Shown: positions 1 to 11,210, counted from the stretch's first letter. The stretch: 64,000 nucleotides of DNA from Bicyclus anynana (GCF_947172395.1 NC_069104.1:13171355-13235354); one strand, 5' to 3'. Notes: generated from the letters alone by a model not told the origin. Numbers and translations are program-made.

Positions 1-756
1 AGATTATTTGCAGTAAACCAATGCGACACATGCGATATGGCACTGTTTACGTCGTCAGAGTTATCTTTATTTCTGTCGGACTTAAAAATTAAGGATGTAT
101 CATCAGCAAACAGTACAATCTCACATATGCCGCTGACATGGTATGGTAAATCGTTTATGTACACTAAAAATAGAAAAGGACCCAGAATTGAACCCTGTGG
201 GACGCCCATTATGGTAGTGGAACCGTGCGACTTTATATCATTTATGCATACCTTCTGTGTTCTATCACTGAGATAAGAGGCAATGAGATCGAGTGCAACA
301 CTTTTGATGCCATAGTGGCTTAACTTGAGTAGAAGCGTGTTATGGTCAACACAATCGAACGCCTTGGACAGATCACAGAACACACCAATAGCATTCTTAG
401 AACCTTCCCATGCTTCATAAATATGTTTTAAAAGTTTAGCCCCTGCATCAGTTGTATTGCGACCTTTTGTAAAACCATACTGTTCAGGATGAAGCAAGTT
501 ATTTAAATTAAAATGACATAAAAGTTGATTTAATATGATTTTTTCAAAGACCTTGCTAAGTGTTGGCAATATTGTAATCGGTCTATAATTATTAAGATCT
601 GATTTGTCTCCTGATTTAAAAAGTGGTATCAATTTGCCATGCTTCATTAGGTTCGGAAAAATACCTAAGTCCACACATTCATTAAAAATAATAGCTAAGT
701 GGGGAGCAATGATATCAATTATATTAGATATTACTTTCACTGGCATGCCCCACAGA
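1..756 (-). mobile_element. Non-LTR retrotransposon reverse transcriptase, partial, open frame
   Basis: The minus strand is open for about 250 codons and runs off the left edge. In order it shows DLWGMPVKVI, IPLFKSGDKSDLNNYRPI, the segment DLSKAFDCVDH, then GVPQGSILGP, YINDLP and the catalytic box FADDT (plus-strand 96-110). This order is the palm and fingers of a Jockey/CR1-type LINE reverse transcriptase, which copies its own RNA at a nicked target. The frame was checked at three points (96, 351, 717) and stays in register, so the copy is young or recently active. The 5' part (endonuclease, ORF1) is missing on the right, where the element stops at a palindrome with an unrelated element. The clade assignment is an inference from motif style. 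Confidence 0.9.
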
Positions 757-759
757 TCT

Positions 760-797
760 CCGGTTCTTTTTAATTTTAATAAATTAAAAAGAACCGG
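760..797. repeat. Perfect 17-bp inverted repeat at an element junction
   Basis: Arms 760-776 (CCGGTTCTTTTTAATTT) and 781-797 are exact reverse complements separated by TAAT. The left arm belongs to the LINE reading frame (its minus strand reads LKRTG before DLWGM). The right arm repeats that sequence in the opposite direction just before the Penelope-like segment. It marks a breakpoint or fold-back junction and is not a transcription terminator. Confidence 0.85.
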
Positions 798-798
798 A

Positions 799-1383
799 TC
801 GCCCGGATCGGACCTGCGATCGCCTAAGGATAGGGATCCGCTGAACGTGCCCGGGGTGTACAAGATTCCGTGTGACTGTGGTAGGTCATAAATCGGTGAG
901 ACTCGCCGTAACATCACCACAAGAGTAAAAGAACACATACGGAGCATGAAGAATGTGGACACGGACGGTTCAGCAATAGCCGAGCATGTTCTAGCTTCGG
1001 GTACGACTCATTATATCCGTTTTGATGAGGCTTCTGTATTGTCAAGGGAAAAGTTTCTAGTACCTCGTAAGATACGTGAAGCGATAGAAATTAGTCGTCA
1101 CCCGAATTTTAATCGGGATCATGGATGGTTGCTGCCCACAGCGTGGAAACCGCTATTTCTTTCATTGTCACATACAACAAACTTGGAACAAGATAGCATT
1201 AGTTCGGTTTGCTTACAAGAAGACGAGTCTAATGAAGATGACATTAATGAACCGTCGGAGAGTGTAACGGAACCTTCACTCCCCACCACTCAACCACTCT
1301 CCGCGCGCGCAATGCGTGCAGCAGCGCGTCGCGCAGCCGCTTCGCAGTTTGGATCGTGCCGCGATGCAAGAACCAGCTCATGA
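799..1383 (+). pseudogene. Penelope-like element C-terminus with GIY-YIG endonuclease, nonsense-mutated
   Basis: One plus-strand frame reads PGVYKIPCDCGRS, a stop (TAA 889-891), then IGETRRNITTRVKEHI and SAIAEHVLASGTTHYIRFD, and ends at a stop at 1381-1383. GVYxIPCxCG followed by YIGxTxRxxxxRxxEH is the GIY-YIG endonuclease signature found after the reverse transcriptase in Penelope-like retroelements. The stop replaces the tyrosine of YIG, while the frame continues intact on both sides. The last ~45 residues are a low-complexity Ser/Pro/Ala/Arg tail. The reverse-transcriptase part is absent upstream. This is a 5'-truncated, inactivated copy. Confidence 0.85.
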
Positions 1384-1699
1384 CTAAGGGCCCCGTATGG
1401 GTTCGAAACTAGTCGGGCATACTCCGACGTAATATCACGTGAGTTTTAGCCGTGTTTCATAATCAATTAATATAAAATATATAATTAATATCTAATTGTT
1501 CTAAGCTTATTAATCAAATTTATTTTTAATAATTTAAGAACAAATTGATTTTAATTATTATTAGGTGTGAAATTACTAGTGATTTATACCCTCATTTTTA
1601 ATTTGTTTGTTGGTAAACAGTACTCGGCAAGACAGGCTGTAGTTTATTATGTAGAAGATTTGCTGCAAAATAAAATTTTGTTTTGATCCACCATGCTGT

Positions 1700-1776
1700 T
1701 GCAGTAACGTGGTGGGTCTAAGCTCCATATCCTCTCTCCTAAGGGATGCCTGGCCGTTAAAATAGGTTGACAATGT
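1700..1776 (+). repeat. SINE-C 3' fragment
   Basis: The stretch GTGGTGGGTCTAAGCTCCAT through GTTAAAATAGGTTGACAATG matches the tail of the SINE-C copies at 9.04 and 33.7 kb. The tRNA-like head is absent. Confidence 0.6.
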
Positions 1777-2448
1777 GCCGAATTTAGACCACATCTTGAT
1801 ATCATCATGATAATATGTTTGAATGGCTTACTTGCCTTTTAAGGTGGAGGTACTCAACAACATGCAAGATATTCTCTCTTATGTTTACCTACCGTGCTCG
1901 AGAAAATCCTCAAAATCCCCTATTCGGCTTCCTACTATCGGTTTTCAGGTAGTATCTTTAGATAGCAGTTATCTAATGCATTAACACAAATGGCAATGTA
2001 CCTATTAACCACGATTGCGATGAGCCGAGCAGATTATTGCAGCTGTGAACACTTGCCGCCAAGATGACTATCTGTAATCGACTGGGTCACAGATTACCGA
2101 TAGACTGTACCGCAGTTTAGATACCATACAGTACGGAAGTTGTACAGGAAATTGTACGGAAAGTACGAAGTATTGTTTATTTTTGGTTTAATTGGAATAT
2201 TCCGTCCAATTTACTATTTACTTAATGTTGTAACGAGAAAAAAGACGTTTATTTTAGATAAAGTCAGAAAGCTCGGTACGGAAATGGATTGGAAATTGAA
2301 GTTATTATGCATTATTACGGTTATTCCTGAGAATTTTATTTAAATTGGAAACTAATCAAAGAAAAACATGGATACAGATATAATGAGATTATTAAAGCAT
2401 CAATGTCATCAGCCAACTTTCAATGGCTTTCCTACTTATAGAAAAACA
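1777..2448. other. No recognised feature
   Basis: AT-rich sequence without a supported gene or a repeat I can match elsewhere in the window. Confidence 0.5.
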
Positions 2449-2620
2449 AGCGGACGCCCGCGACTTCGTCCGCGTGGAATTTAGTTTTTCACAAATCCCC
2501 CGGAAACCATGGATTTTTCCGCGATAAAAAGTAGTATATGTGTTAATATATCTTAATATCGTTTCAGCTATTTCAGTTCAGGAGTTGAGACGTGAAAGAG
2601 TAACAAACATTTTATATTTA
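2449..2620 (-). mobile_element. Helitron-like type II copy, degraded
   Basis: The sequence from CGGACGCCCGCGACTTCGTC through AACCATGGATTTTTCCGCGA to GAGTAACAAAC matches, in the same orientation, the better copy at 3,892-4,115. The terminal CTAG is lost. Confidence 0.65.
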
Positions 2621-3440
2621 TGCATTTCAACTATAACGAACGAGCATTTCATAATAATGACCGGCGACGTCTTGACACAGGACTAGAGCCTCATTAAGAT
2701 AACCACTGTATTACCGGGCTATTGATCTATTATTGCTGAATTTGCAGTGATTTCCCAAGCATTTAAGTTCACAAGCATTTAATTCCTGAACGGTACGATT
2801 GTCAAGCGGTGGCCGTGTCCATATAAAGAGCAGATAGCTTTCATCACTGCGAGCTGTAACATTCAATTCAAGTGACAAAGATGGGATCTCTGCTTACTTC
2901 ATCTTACTGTTATTGCTACCTCTAATAGACGGTTCAATGACCTTAATCACACCCTTTTAAAATGTTATATTTTAAATGAACAAACAATAATCCCTCTTGT
3001 ACATTTCATTCCGAAAACATTCTCAAGAAATGTTGACTCTATGATGTTCAATTGTAGAAGTGACTGTTTCGCATTTTAGAATAGATAGGCTGCCAGGCTA
3101 GTATCTCATTTTAAGTGGCTGTCATAGGCTGAAAATAGCCTGAAAAATATTTCCCATTCTCTTCGAATTCGCTTAAATCGTCAGATTTTCGAAATGCACA
3201 CTTGTTAGCTATTAGCAAACTTACCTTAACTACCTGTGCTGGTTGAGTATTGAAGGTATTTTCTTTTCGTTGCCCTAAGCGTAACCAATATTGAGGGCTC
3301 ATAATTTCTGGAGGCAGTCAACAGCATGAAAGGTTTCTTACGCTTATCAGACGCGCTCGAGTAAACCCAAAAATCCTCTCTTCGGATTTCCAACTATATC
3401 TGAATAGCCAGCGGCTTTAACTATTCAATATGCAAACTTT

Positions 3441-3540
3441 TCATCACTGAGATGCTGGATGCTGGCGGCTAGAGACCTTTGGGTTTGGAAGTCCAGCAGT
3501 GAACGTCCATCGGCTGATAATGATGATGATGATGATGATG
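3441..3540 (+). mobile_element. LINE-R 3' end with GAT repeat tail
   Basis: The fragment reads GGATGCTGGCGGC, GTTTGGAAGTCCAGCAGTG, AACGTCCATCGGCTGATAATG and then seven GAT units. It is the sense strand of the last codons and 3' tail of an RTE-like LINE whose fuller fragments at 31.4 and 49.4 kb encode VLEWRP...GRPPSRWTDDIKRVAG. It is severely 5'-truncated. Confidence 0.7.
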
Positions 3541-3891
3541 ACCTGAATAATAATTGCATACTGTAAGGCGGAAATTGGTAGATATTTCCTTTTGTCTAAA
3601 AGCTTCTTTTGCTCTGAAAACGAAGCATCCTCATAAGAAGTTGGTTCTACAATGTTCTTGAAAGTGATGATTACGTTCGGCATTAGGTCAACGTTGTTTA
3701 ATCAGTGAACTACATGTTGGTAGCTTGGGTCAATAAAGGGTCTTAATGAGTCGATTACGTATATATAAACGTGTTGGTTGTCAACCTGTCTGCACGCGAC
3801 AAACTGGACCGCTCGCTGATGTGCAGAGTTCAACGCCTCCTTACACTACCAGTAACGTTGTTTTAAGGGCTTTTTTTTAAATATAATGAAA

Positions 3892-4115
3892 CTAGCGGAC
3901 GCCTGCGACTTCGTCCGCGTGGAATTCAGTTTTTTGCAAATCTCGCAAGAACCATGGATTTTTTCGGGATAAAAGGTAGCCTATGTGTTAATCCCGGGTA
4001 TTATCTATCTTCATTTCAAATTTCAGTCAAATTGGTATAGTAGTTGCGGCGTTAAAGGGTAACAAACATCAAAACCTACATCTTAACAAACATCGCGTTA
4101 ATAATATTAGTAGGA
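3892..4115 (-). mobile_element. Helitron-like type II, full ends
   Basis: On the minus strand it starts TCCTACTAATATTAT and ends ...GGCGTCCGCTAG, giving the TC...CTAG ends of Helitron-type elements with A and T flanking. No coding capacity, so non-autonomous. The inner motif TTCCACGCGGACGAAGTCGC is shared with the copies at 8.25, 12.9 and 41.2 kb. Resembles the lepidopteran Lep1 type, by recall only. Confidence 0.7.
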
Positions 4116-4852
4116 TTGTATGGAGGTCAAAATATTACAGGCAGGTGTCACCACCTTCTGTCATAGCTTATACTTTACTTTTTACTCATTCTTCTTCATT
4201 CTTTCTTGTCTTCAGGGATTGCATATAAAATAAAGCCGCCTTTACATGTATTTTCTTCTTCTTGCTGTTTTCTTGTGTCTGTTATAATTTGTTTTGTGTG
4301 CAATAAAGTATTTCTTTCTCTTTTTCTATAAATTAATATATTCACATGTCTTTGTCTATTGACATAGAGTAAGAAAGTGACTTTTACGGTCACACTATCC
4401 GTCTTTTGTTAGTATGTAGTTATGAAACTGGTCCTTAATATTTTTTAAATCTCTTCTGAACGAAAAAGAGTAGACATATCATAGTATGATTCCAAGATAC
4501 GAACTCTAGACCAAAGGATTAAAAGACGGAAGGTTACCACTTTATCAGAAATGGTCCAGTTCTTGTATTGTTATTACCTATTAAATTATGATTTATTGAT
4601 ACCTATTGTTTTTAAGCTTTTAACATTACAAATTCAATGTCCAGGCATGACCACCAACGTCATTATATTGGTATATAACCTTATTTTAGCGGTAAGCAGG
4701 TGGAATGAGTTCGAACTCAACAATTTGAGAGCTTATTAAATGTAATTGCTTAACGACAGGTCGAAGTATAGCAAATGTAGATCACGAATATGTATGCTGC
4801 CGTGGAAAATTACTGCGGCTTTTGGGACCTTTAATTTAAACGTATCTATACA
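4116..4852. other. No recognised feature
   Basis: AT-rich, with only short chance frames and no repeat matched elsewhere in the window. Confidence 0.5.
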
Positions 4853-5050
4853 TCTATACTTAATATTATAAAGCTGAAGAGTTGGTTCAATTTGTTTGGA
4901 TGCGCAAATCTCAGGAACTACTCGTCCGATTTGAAAAATTATTTCAGTGTTAGACAGTCCATTTATCGAGGAAGGTTATAAGCTATATATTAACCCAGTA
5001 TTCCTACGGGAACGGGAACCACGCGGTTAAAACCGCGCGGCGTCAGCTAG
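4853..5050 (+). mobile_element. Helitron-like type I
   Basis: Starts TCTATACTTAATATTATAAAG and ends GCGTCAGCTAG before T. It contains CCGATTTGAAAAATT and TTCCTACGGGAACGGGAAC, shared with the copies at 9.47, 37.1, 47.7 and 52.1 kb. Non-autonomous and about 198 bp. Just downstream (about 5,097-5,190) is a weak LINE-like stretch reading TTAGATGGTTTGGCC. Confidence 0.75.
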
Positions 5051-5605
5051 TATAAATATAACGCTGAGATATAGTGACTAAAATCGAAAAAAACAATGTG
5101 CTTAGATGGTTTGGCCAACAAAGGGTGTGACGGTAAGGTAAGGTTAAAGGTAATGTTAGAAGAGGAAGGCCAAGTCTAACGTTCCTGTAGCACATTTCAG
5201 GGTATTCTCAATAAAGCTCAGATCAAGAATTAACGGTTTATTTGCGTATAGGAATTTTCTTTTACATCAGCTCTTTACAATGTTAGATTGCATCGTCACT
5301 TAACATCAGGTGAGCTTTCAAGCTAACTTGTATAAAAAGCTTCCTACCGTAATACAGGGCAGGTCAAACTGAGGTCAAGTGCCACTATTATAAGGAAAAG
5401 CCTTGATCTTATCCGCTAATCCCCACTGGAAAGTCGCGTCGACTCAGAGCTTCTTAAGTGTCTCTTAAGTATTGCAACTACTGCTCGGGTCACCGATATA
5501 GGTTATGATAACTAAGTCTATCTACTTGTATGTGTTTATTTTGAGGCATTTTTTCACTGATAACAACTCAGTAAGTAATTAATGTAATTACGATTTCGTC
5601 GTTGT

Positions 5606-5803
5606 CATCAACCCATATTCGGCTCTCTGCTGAGCTCAAGTCTCCTCTCAGGATGAGAGTGGTAAGGCCAATAGACCACGCTGGCCCAATGCAGATTGGC
5701 AGACTTCACACACGCAGAGAATTAAGATAATTCTCTGGTATGCAGGTTTCCTCACGATGTTTTCCTTCACCGATTGAGACACGTGATATTTAATTACGAT
5801 TTA
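5606..5803 (-). mobile_element. SINE-B, 5'-truncated
   Basis: The plus strand reads ATCAACCCATATTCGGCTC, CCAATGCAGATTGGCAGAC, GTTTTCCTTCACCGATTGAG, GACACGTGATATTTAAT. This is the reverse of the body and tail of SINE-B. The tRNA-like head is missing. Confidence 0.8.
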
Positions 5804-5922
5804 GCAGACTTATTTTTTTTTGCAGAATTATTAATTTTGTAAGCACTATTTGTTGCAGAATGCATTGTAATTCTACTATGCATTCTACAGTTCCTTAGAT
5901 GTAATTATTTTTTTATTTTTTT

Positions 5923-6193
5923 TTTTTATAAATATACTTAAACAATACACATCACTATTTAGCCCCAAAGTAAGCATACAGAGTAGCTTGTGTTATGGGT
6001 GCTAAGATAGTTGATATTATAATATTCATATACATTTATATACTACATATAAATACTTATATAATGTATAAATACACACAGACACTGGAAAACACCCATG
6101 CTCATCACACAAATATTTTCCAGTTGTGGGAATCGAACCCACGGCCGTGGATGCAGAAAGTAGGGTCACTACCCACTGCGCCACGCGGCCGTC
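5923..6193 (-). mobile_element. SINE-D, tRNA-derived, near full length
   Basis: On the minus strand the head GACGGCCGCGTGGCGCAGTG carries a polymerase III A box and GGTTCGATTCCC a B box. A body with CCAGTGTCTGTGTGTATTTA follows, and the element ends in poly-A (plus-strand T run about 5,909-5,928). The head resembles a tRNA but the anticodon arm is degenerate, so it is a SINE promoter and not a tRNA gene. Only copy in the window; I could not settle a target duplication. Confidence 0.75.
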
Positions 6194-7480
6194 GCTTATT
6201 ATTGTTCTGTTCTAGGCGATATTCACTTACCATCATATAGTCCCATCAGTTATTACATCAAATCAAATTCGTTTATTTTTCCAAGCATGTTAAAGTCAAG
6301 TTTATTTATTTGTAGTGACTATAGATTCGGAAGTCAGAATTGATACAAAAAATCCGTGCACGTAAGCAGAGCTAATCAGAGTTCATGTTCGCAGTCAACC
6401 CATCACCCATCACTGTAGACGATATTACGTCAAACACAACCCATCCCATCAAATTCATTAGCTGTATCTCTAGTGATCTTTACAATCTTTGATGCTTGAT
6501 TCAATTCGGTTAGCGTTTACAGACTGAGATTATAGACGCGCGGTTATTTGTTACTTCTTAAGAACTAACAAGTGACTATTTTGTTATTTTTTTTTTAGAT
6601 TAGAGTTGATTCCCGACTGTTTCAACAGATTAAAATAATATTCTTAAATAAATACGTCTCTTATTGCAAGGCAAGACGCAGGTATCTCCTTTCCAGTGAA
6701 AGAGAAGGATTTGGAGTTAAGATCCGCTTGATATAACATTTTACTTTATAACTGTCGCCATTAGAATGGCCGGGGCGGTGTGGTTTTGTATTATTTATTG
6801 TAATCTTTTCATTCTGGATGATTCGGATATTTTTTTAAAGTTACTACAATGTCTATATACATTCAAATATTTATAATATTTGTTTATTCAAGGTGGCCTC
6901 CGTCTGTATTATTGATTCCTTGTGTTTATATTTAACTGCTAAATTAAACTTCAAACATTAAATGCAAAACATATGTCTAATTTGTCTGTTTCATTATAAC
7001 CATATAACTCTTTCTTCTATTCTATGCAACATATTAACTCAGTGTACAGCTGTGAGTGTAACCGCGCGGTATCTCCGTCAGTGTGAAGGCGCCGTAACAG
7101 TAAAGCATCTGGCTGTCGGTGCGGTTTATTTGGACCGCGTATTAATAGCGCGCGGTTGGCCCACTAATCTGTGTCGGTATTAGTGCACGTTCACCATTGC
7201 AATTGTCGTGCGTAAGGGAACGCCTGCCAGCCCGTGTTGGAGATGCGTGTTGGGTTTGAGTTCTATATCGACCTTCTGAAATATAAAGGAGAATATGAAA
7301 ATTTAAATGTGTTTATACTAATTTTGTATTTAGCTGAAAACTTGTTTGTTTGTTTATTTATTTATTTAAGTACGTCAATCTCTGAAAGTATCAATTGGAT
7401 TGTAAAAATATTTTTATGTTGAAGTAGAATTGCGAGGAATATGGGCTATATAGCCTCAAATAAACTTTCAGTAAATGAGA
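6194..7480. other. No recognised feature
   Basis: AT-rich. A slightly GC-richer patch at about 7,050-7,240 (CGCGCGGTTGGCCCACTAAT) has no coding or repeat match I can support. Confidence 0.45.
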
Positions 7481-7776
7481 GCTGTGATAGTGGTATGTGG
7501 ATATGACCTCTGCCTCCGATTCCTGAGGGTGTGGGTTTGAATCCGGTCCGGGGTATGCACCTCCAGCGTTTCAGTTGTGTGCATTTTAAGAACTAAATAT
7601 CACGTGTCTCAAACGGTGAAGGAAAAACGTCATGAGGAAACCGGCATACCAGAGAATTTTCTTATTCTCTGCGTGTGTGAAGTCTGCCAATCCGCATTGA
7701 GCCAGCGTGGTGGACTATTGGCCTAACCCCTCTCATTCTGAGAGGAGACTCGAGCTCAGCAGTGAGCCGAACATGG
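7481..7776 (+). mobile_element. SINE-B, near full length
   Basis: The head GCTGTGATAGTGGTATGTGG with a B-box-like GGTTTGAATCC is followed by TCACGTGTCTCAAACGGTGA, GGCATACCAGAGAATTTTC and AAGTCTGCCAATCCGCATTG, ending AGCAGTGAGCCGAACATGG. This is the reference sense copy for SINE-B here. Confidence 0.85.
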
Positions 7777-8074
7777 AATGCTTAAGGTTCCCGATATTGA
7801 CAAAAAATTAAAAAGTACAACATGATATTTTTCTAAAAACTTTTATTATAAGAAATATTTTACATTTAATAGAAATCATTGGTTAGTGTTTGACCTTAAG
7901 GTTAAAATTAACCAGTTTATTGACATATCGAACTTGTAACTAATGAACTGTTAAAGTTTCGAAATATAATTTAAGACGGAAGTGAAAGAGTTGACAACTC
8001 ATTAAAACTATACTCGCAGTTAATTGACTGGTTTTAATCAGATTTGTTTGCATTAATTAATTATACCGACTTGT

Positions 8075-8215
8075 GTCTCAGTAACCTATGTGGCTGTGAT
8101 TCACGAGGCACTGGGTTCGATCCCTGGGTCGGGTCATGGAAATATCCACAGTGTTTTTTTTCTAAGAAATTTTCAGTAAAAAACTCTTAGCTCGACATTG
8201 GGAAGTTGATTGTTG
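8075..8215 (+). mobile_element. SINE-C, 5' half
   Basis: TCTCAGTAACCTATGTGGCT, then TCACGAGGCACTGGGTTCGA (B box), CCTGGGTCGGG, AATTTTCAGTAAAAAACTC and GACATTGGGAAGTTGAT match the head and body of SINE-C. The 3' half is absent. Confidence 0.7.
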
Positions 8216-8251
8216 CATGCTTTTGCGGTGACTTTTTTGCTAAGTTTATCA

Positions 8252-8451
8252 TCCTACTAATATTATAGACGCGAAAGTTTGTATGGATGTATGTTTGTTA
8301 CTCTTTTCTTTACGATTCGGCTGACATTTAAAACGAAGATAGATAATATCTTGGATTGACACGGCTACGTTTTATCTTGAAAAATCCACGGTTTTTGCGA
8401 GATTTGCGAAAAGCTGTATTCCACACGGACGAAATCGCAGGCGTCCGCTAG
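8252..8451 (+). mobile_element. Helitron-like type II, full ends
   Basis: TCCTACTAATATTATAGACG at the left end and GGCGTCCGCTAG at the right end before T. Internal CACGGTTTTTGCGAGATTTG and TTCCACACGGACGAAATCGC match the other type II copies. About 200 bp, no coding capacity. Confidence 0.75.
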
Positions 8452-9279
8452 TGTAAAATATTTTTTGGCATGATTTTATAATATTTTAAGTAATTTATGT
8501 TAATCTAAATTAAAATAATAACAGTGAATGTAAGTAAATTTACTTTCTAAGTTTTACTATTCAACCTACTATAAAAGTTTGCAGAATCGTTATCAGAGGT
8601 CCAGGAAAGGACCGTTTCACATGACGATAAATTATACATTTATATTTGTATAGAAAAAATATACTGTAGACTTTGTTTCGTTCACATTGAATATTGGAAA
8701 TGTAGTGTTTTTGAAAAAAAAAAAAAAAGAGTTTTTCACGAAGACGACATAGTGTTAGTCGCAGACATCCAATAGTCAATGTTTACATTGTCTCGAGTAC
8801 ACTAATTCATTGCTCCAACATCAATTGCCAACTTCTACACTACATTGTAGCGAGGTTATCAACAGAGAGACAGGTCTCTGACCTTGTGTATATATGTATA
8901 TCTGCTATATGTGCATTTAGGTATCAATCATGCAAGAATTTCAATAACTTTCATTTTTATGACGGTATTAGTGTGGAAAGCATGATAAACTTCGTTGGCC
9001 TACAAATATAATCATATTTAGGCATATACTGTATACTGTCCAGTGGTTTGTTAGCCTTGATCATGAAGTCCTGTGTTCGATTCCTTGGTCGGGCTATGAA
9101 ATACTGAGATTTTCTATCTTCTAAGTTTTTAGTGAAAATTCTCAACCTGGAGTTGAGAATTTGATGCTGTCTCAACCCCGTTACTTGAAGACATTAAGCC
9201 AACAGTCCCGGTTATAATCATTAACATCTAACATAACATTCCAACCCGAATTGGGGCAGCATGGTGGGTCAAAGCTCCA

Positions 9280-9467
9280 TCTATCCAACATTATAAAGAG
9301 GAAAGATTTGTATTTCTGTATGTAACGAATAAAATCAAAACTACTGGACCGATTTTAGAAATACTTACACCAATAGAAAGCTAAACTACCAGGGAGTAAC
9401 ACAGGCTTTATTTTATCATCGTATTCCTACGGAAATGGAACTAAGCGGGTAAAACTAAGAGGATATA
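9280..9467 (+). mobile_element. Helitron-like type III, inserted in SINE-C
   Basis: Begins TCTATCCAACATTATAAAGA and contains ACTACTGGACCGATTTTAGA and GTATTCCTACGGAAATGGAA. Its 3' CTAG is degraded where the next unit starts. Related to the copies at 29.5 and 37.9 kb. Confidence 0.65.
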
Positions 9468-9627
9468 TCTATACTAATATTATAAAGCTGAAGAGTTTTG
9501 TTTGTTTGATTGAACGCGCTAATCTCATGTATGCATCTCATGTATGTATCTATGTAATAGTGTATATTATCCCCGTATTCCTACGGGAACGGGAACCACG
9601 CGGTTGAATCCGCACAGCGTCAGCTAG
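9468..9627 (+). mobile_element. Helitron-like type I, adjacent second insertion
   Basis: Begins TCTATACTAATATTATAAAG and ends GCGTCAGCTAG before T. It has an internal deletion relative to the 4.85 and 52.1 kb copies (after AACGCGCTAATCTCA). Confidence 0.75.
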
Positions 9628-9690
9628 TTATCCTATAAGAAGGGAGCTCTGGCTTTATAATGGGTCGTTAAAATAGATTGATAATAGATG

Positions 9691-10663
9691 AAGTAACTTT
9701 AACTATATATTTTGTCAGACTTTGGAAACTGAACAATGAGTCCATTTGAAAACAAGTGGTCAACTTTCAGTTTTAGAAAGGAAATGTGGAGCCTCCAGTA
9801 CAATGCTCTCCGCAGGTAATGTGTATTCGTATTGTGCAACCTGCTAAGTGGTTACTAAGTGAGTTACTTAATTGCCCGACTGCGTTGGAGAGTATGTTGT
9901 TTATATCTTCCAGGTTAGTAGGTTGCACTTGGTACCATATCAGAAACTGGTTTGTACGAGTTAAAATCATACATAGAACTAAATACATAGTTTCAAACTA
10001 AAAATTATTTATTATTGTAATGATCGTAAAAGTGGTATTTTAATAACATTCTGAAGGACCACAGTTTAAAAGTGAACGAATATCATGACTTAGCAAATGA
10101 ACTACGCCTTAGAAGTGGGTGCGAGAGGATTACCAGCAAATCTATCTATAACTTGCCTAAAGACGTTAGCGATGAAGTCTTGAATTCGTAGGTCATCACT
10201 GGCAACAAGCATTGTGCGAAGGCTTTCGTCTTTAGGCATTGAGGAGCTGTTTTGACAGTGGTGGATTTAGAAGAAACGTTGAGTGGTTGCAAGAGTCTAT
10301 CTAAATCCTCAGTTGTTCATAGGAGCATAGGCAACCAAATCAGCCTTTATAAAATGTGTCTTAGGTACTCCAGAAGTGTTGGAGATGGGTTTTCACTTTA
10401 AAACCTAAAATAAGAGTACCTGCTTGTTTCGTCAACCATAAAAAAAGGATTAAATATTCAATTAAAACTTACGAGGTACTTCAGAAACGTAACGAAGTTA
10501 ATTAAAAACATAATGAGGACATTTTCTGAGCGCCGCCCGCTGGAGCCCGCTGCCTAATAGTTATATTTTCCGTTACACTTTACGTAATTCCATATTAAAG
10601 CTTCCTGTATTGAACGCGGCATGTTACTTTAACTTTTCGATTGGTTATTTTATTTATAACTTA
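9691..10663. other. No recognised feature
   Basis: AT-rich sequence with short open frames on both strands (for example 9,773-10,001) that look like chance. No repeat match found. Confidence 0.45.
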
Positions 10664-11210
10664 CAAACGCCCGTGACCTCGTCCATGAATTAGATTTTCT
10701 AATAAATTGTTTTTTTTTGGGCCCACCCTGTTGGTCTATTATTGTACCCACTGCTAATACAGTCTTTCCCGACTAGTTGAAAGGGAATGGGAATATTGGT
10801 CGTATTTAAAACTAGCGAATGACCGCTTTTTATAACTGTAACTCTAAAAATTAAGGACTTTCCATACAAACTTTCAGCCATTATTTCACCCCTTCTTATT
10901 TTATTTTCGCGATAAAAAGTAACCTTCTCAATATTATGGTCTCAAACCGAGCAAAAGTTTTATTTAAATTCATTCAGTAGTTTCAGCGTGATTTCCGAAT
11001 AACAGAAAAATACACAGACAGACAGACAAAAAATAAAATTTTTGCTTTAGTATCGATTATTGCCCCCCGACAAAAAATTTCAAAATATCTTCAATGTACA
11101 GAATGTACCTGTTACAGTTTTATTACAAGTTCTAGATGGCGCTAGTAGTACCTTATACCACGGTAACGTTTGGTGTTACAAATGGTATAAGTAAAATCTA
11201 TATCTCTGGC
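10664..11210 (-). repeat. Nested degraded repeats, Helitron-like type II and others
   Basis: ACGCCCGTGACCTCGTCC resembles the 3' end of a minus-strand type II element. It is followed by another dispersed-looking segment (TACAGTCTTTCCCGACTAGT), then AACTAGCGAATGACCGC and TTCGCGATAAAAAGTAACC, a second minus-strand Helitron-like unit. A short CAGACAGACAGACA run and poly-A follow at 11,016-11,035. Boundaries are approximate. Confidence 0.45.

Larger units (their letters stand above)
9038..9690 (+). mobile_element. SINE-C interrupted by two Helitron-like elements
   Basis: The 5' part (9,038-9,279) runs from GTCCAGTGGTTTGTTAGCC through CAACCTGGAGTTGAGAATTT to AGCATGGTGGGTCAAAGCTC. The 3' part resumes at 9,628 with TATCCTATAAGAAGGGAGC, TTTATAATGGGTCGTTAAAA and TAGATTGATAAT. 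Between them lie two consecutive Helitron-like units. The parts join where intact copies (for example 33.7 kb) are continuous, so the SINE is older than the insertions. Confidence 0.8.

Noticed and set aside
6120..6193. Possible tRNA genes at SINE heads (also 13,372, 35,768, 58,980 and others).
   Set aside because: A and B boxes are present, but each is followed by a SINE body, acceptor-stem pairing is poor and copies are diverged. They are polymerase III promoters of SINEs.
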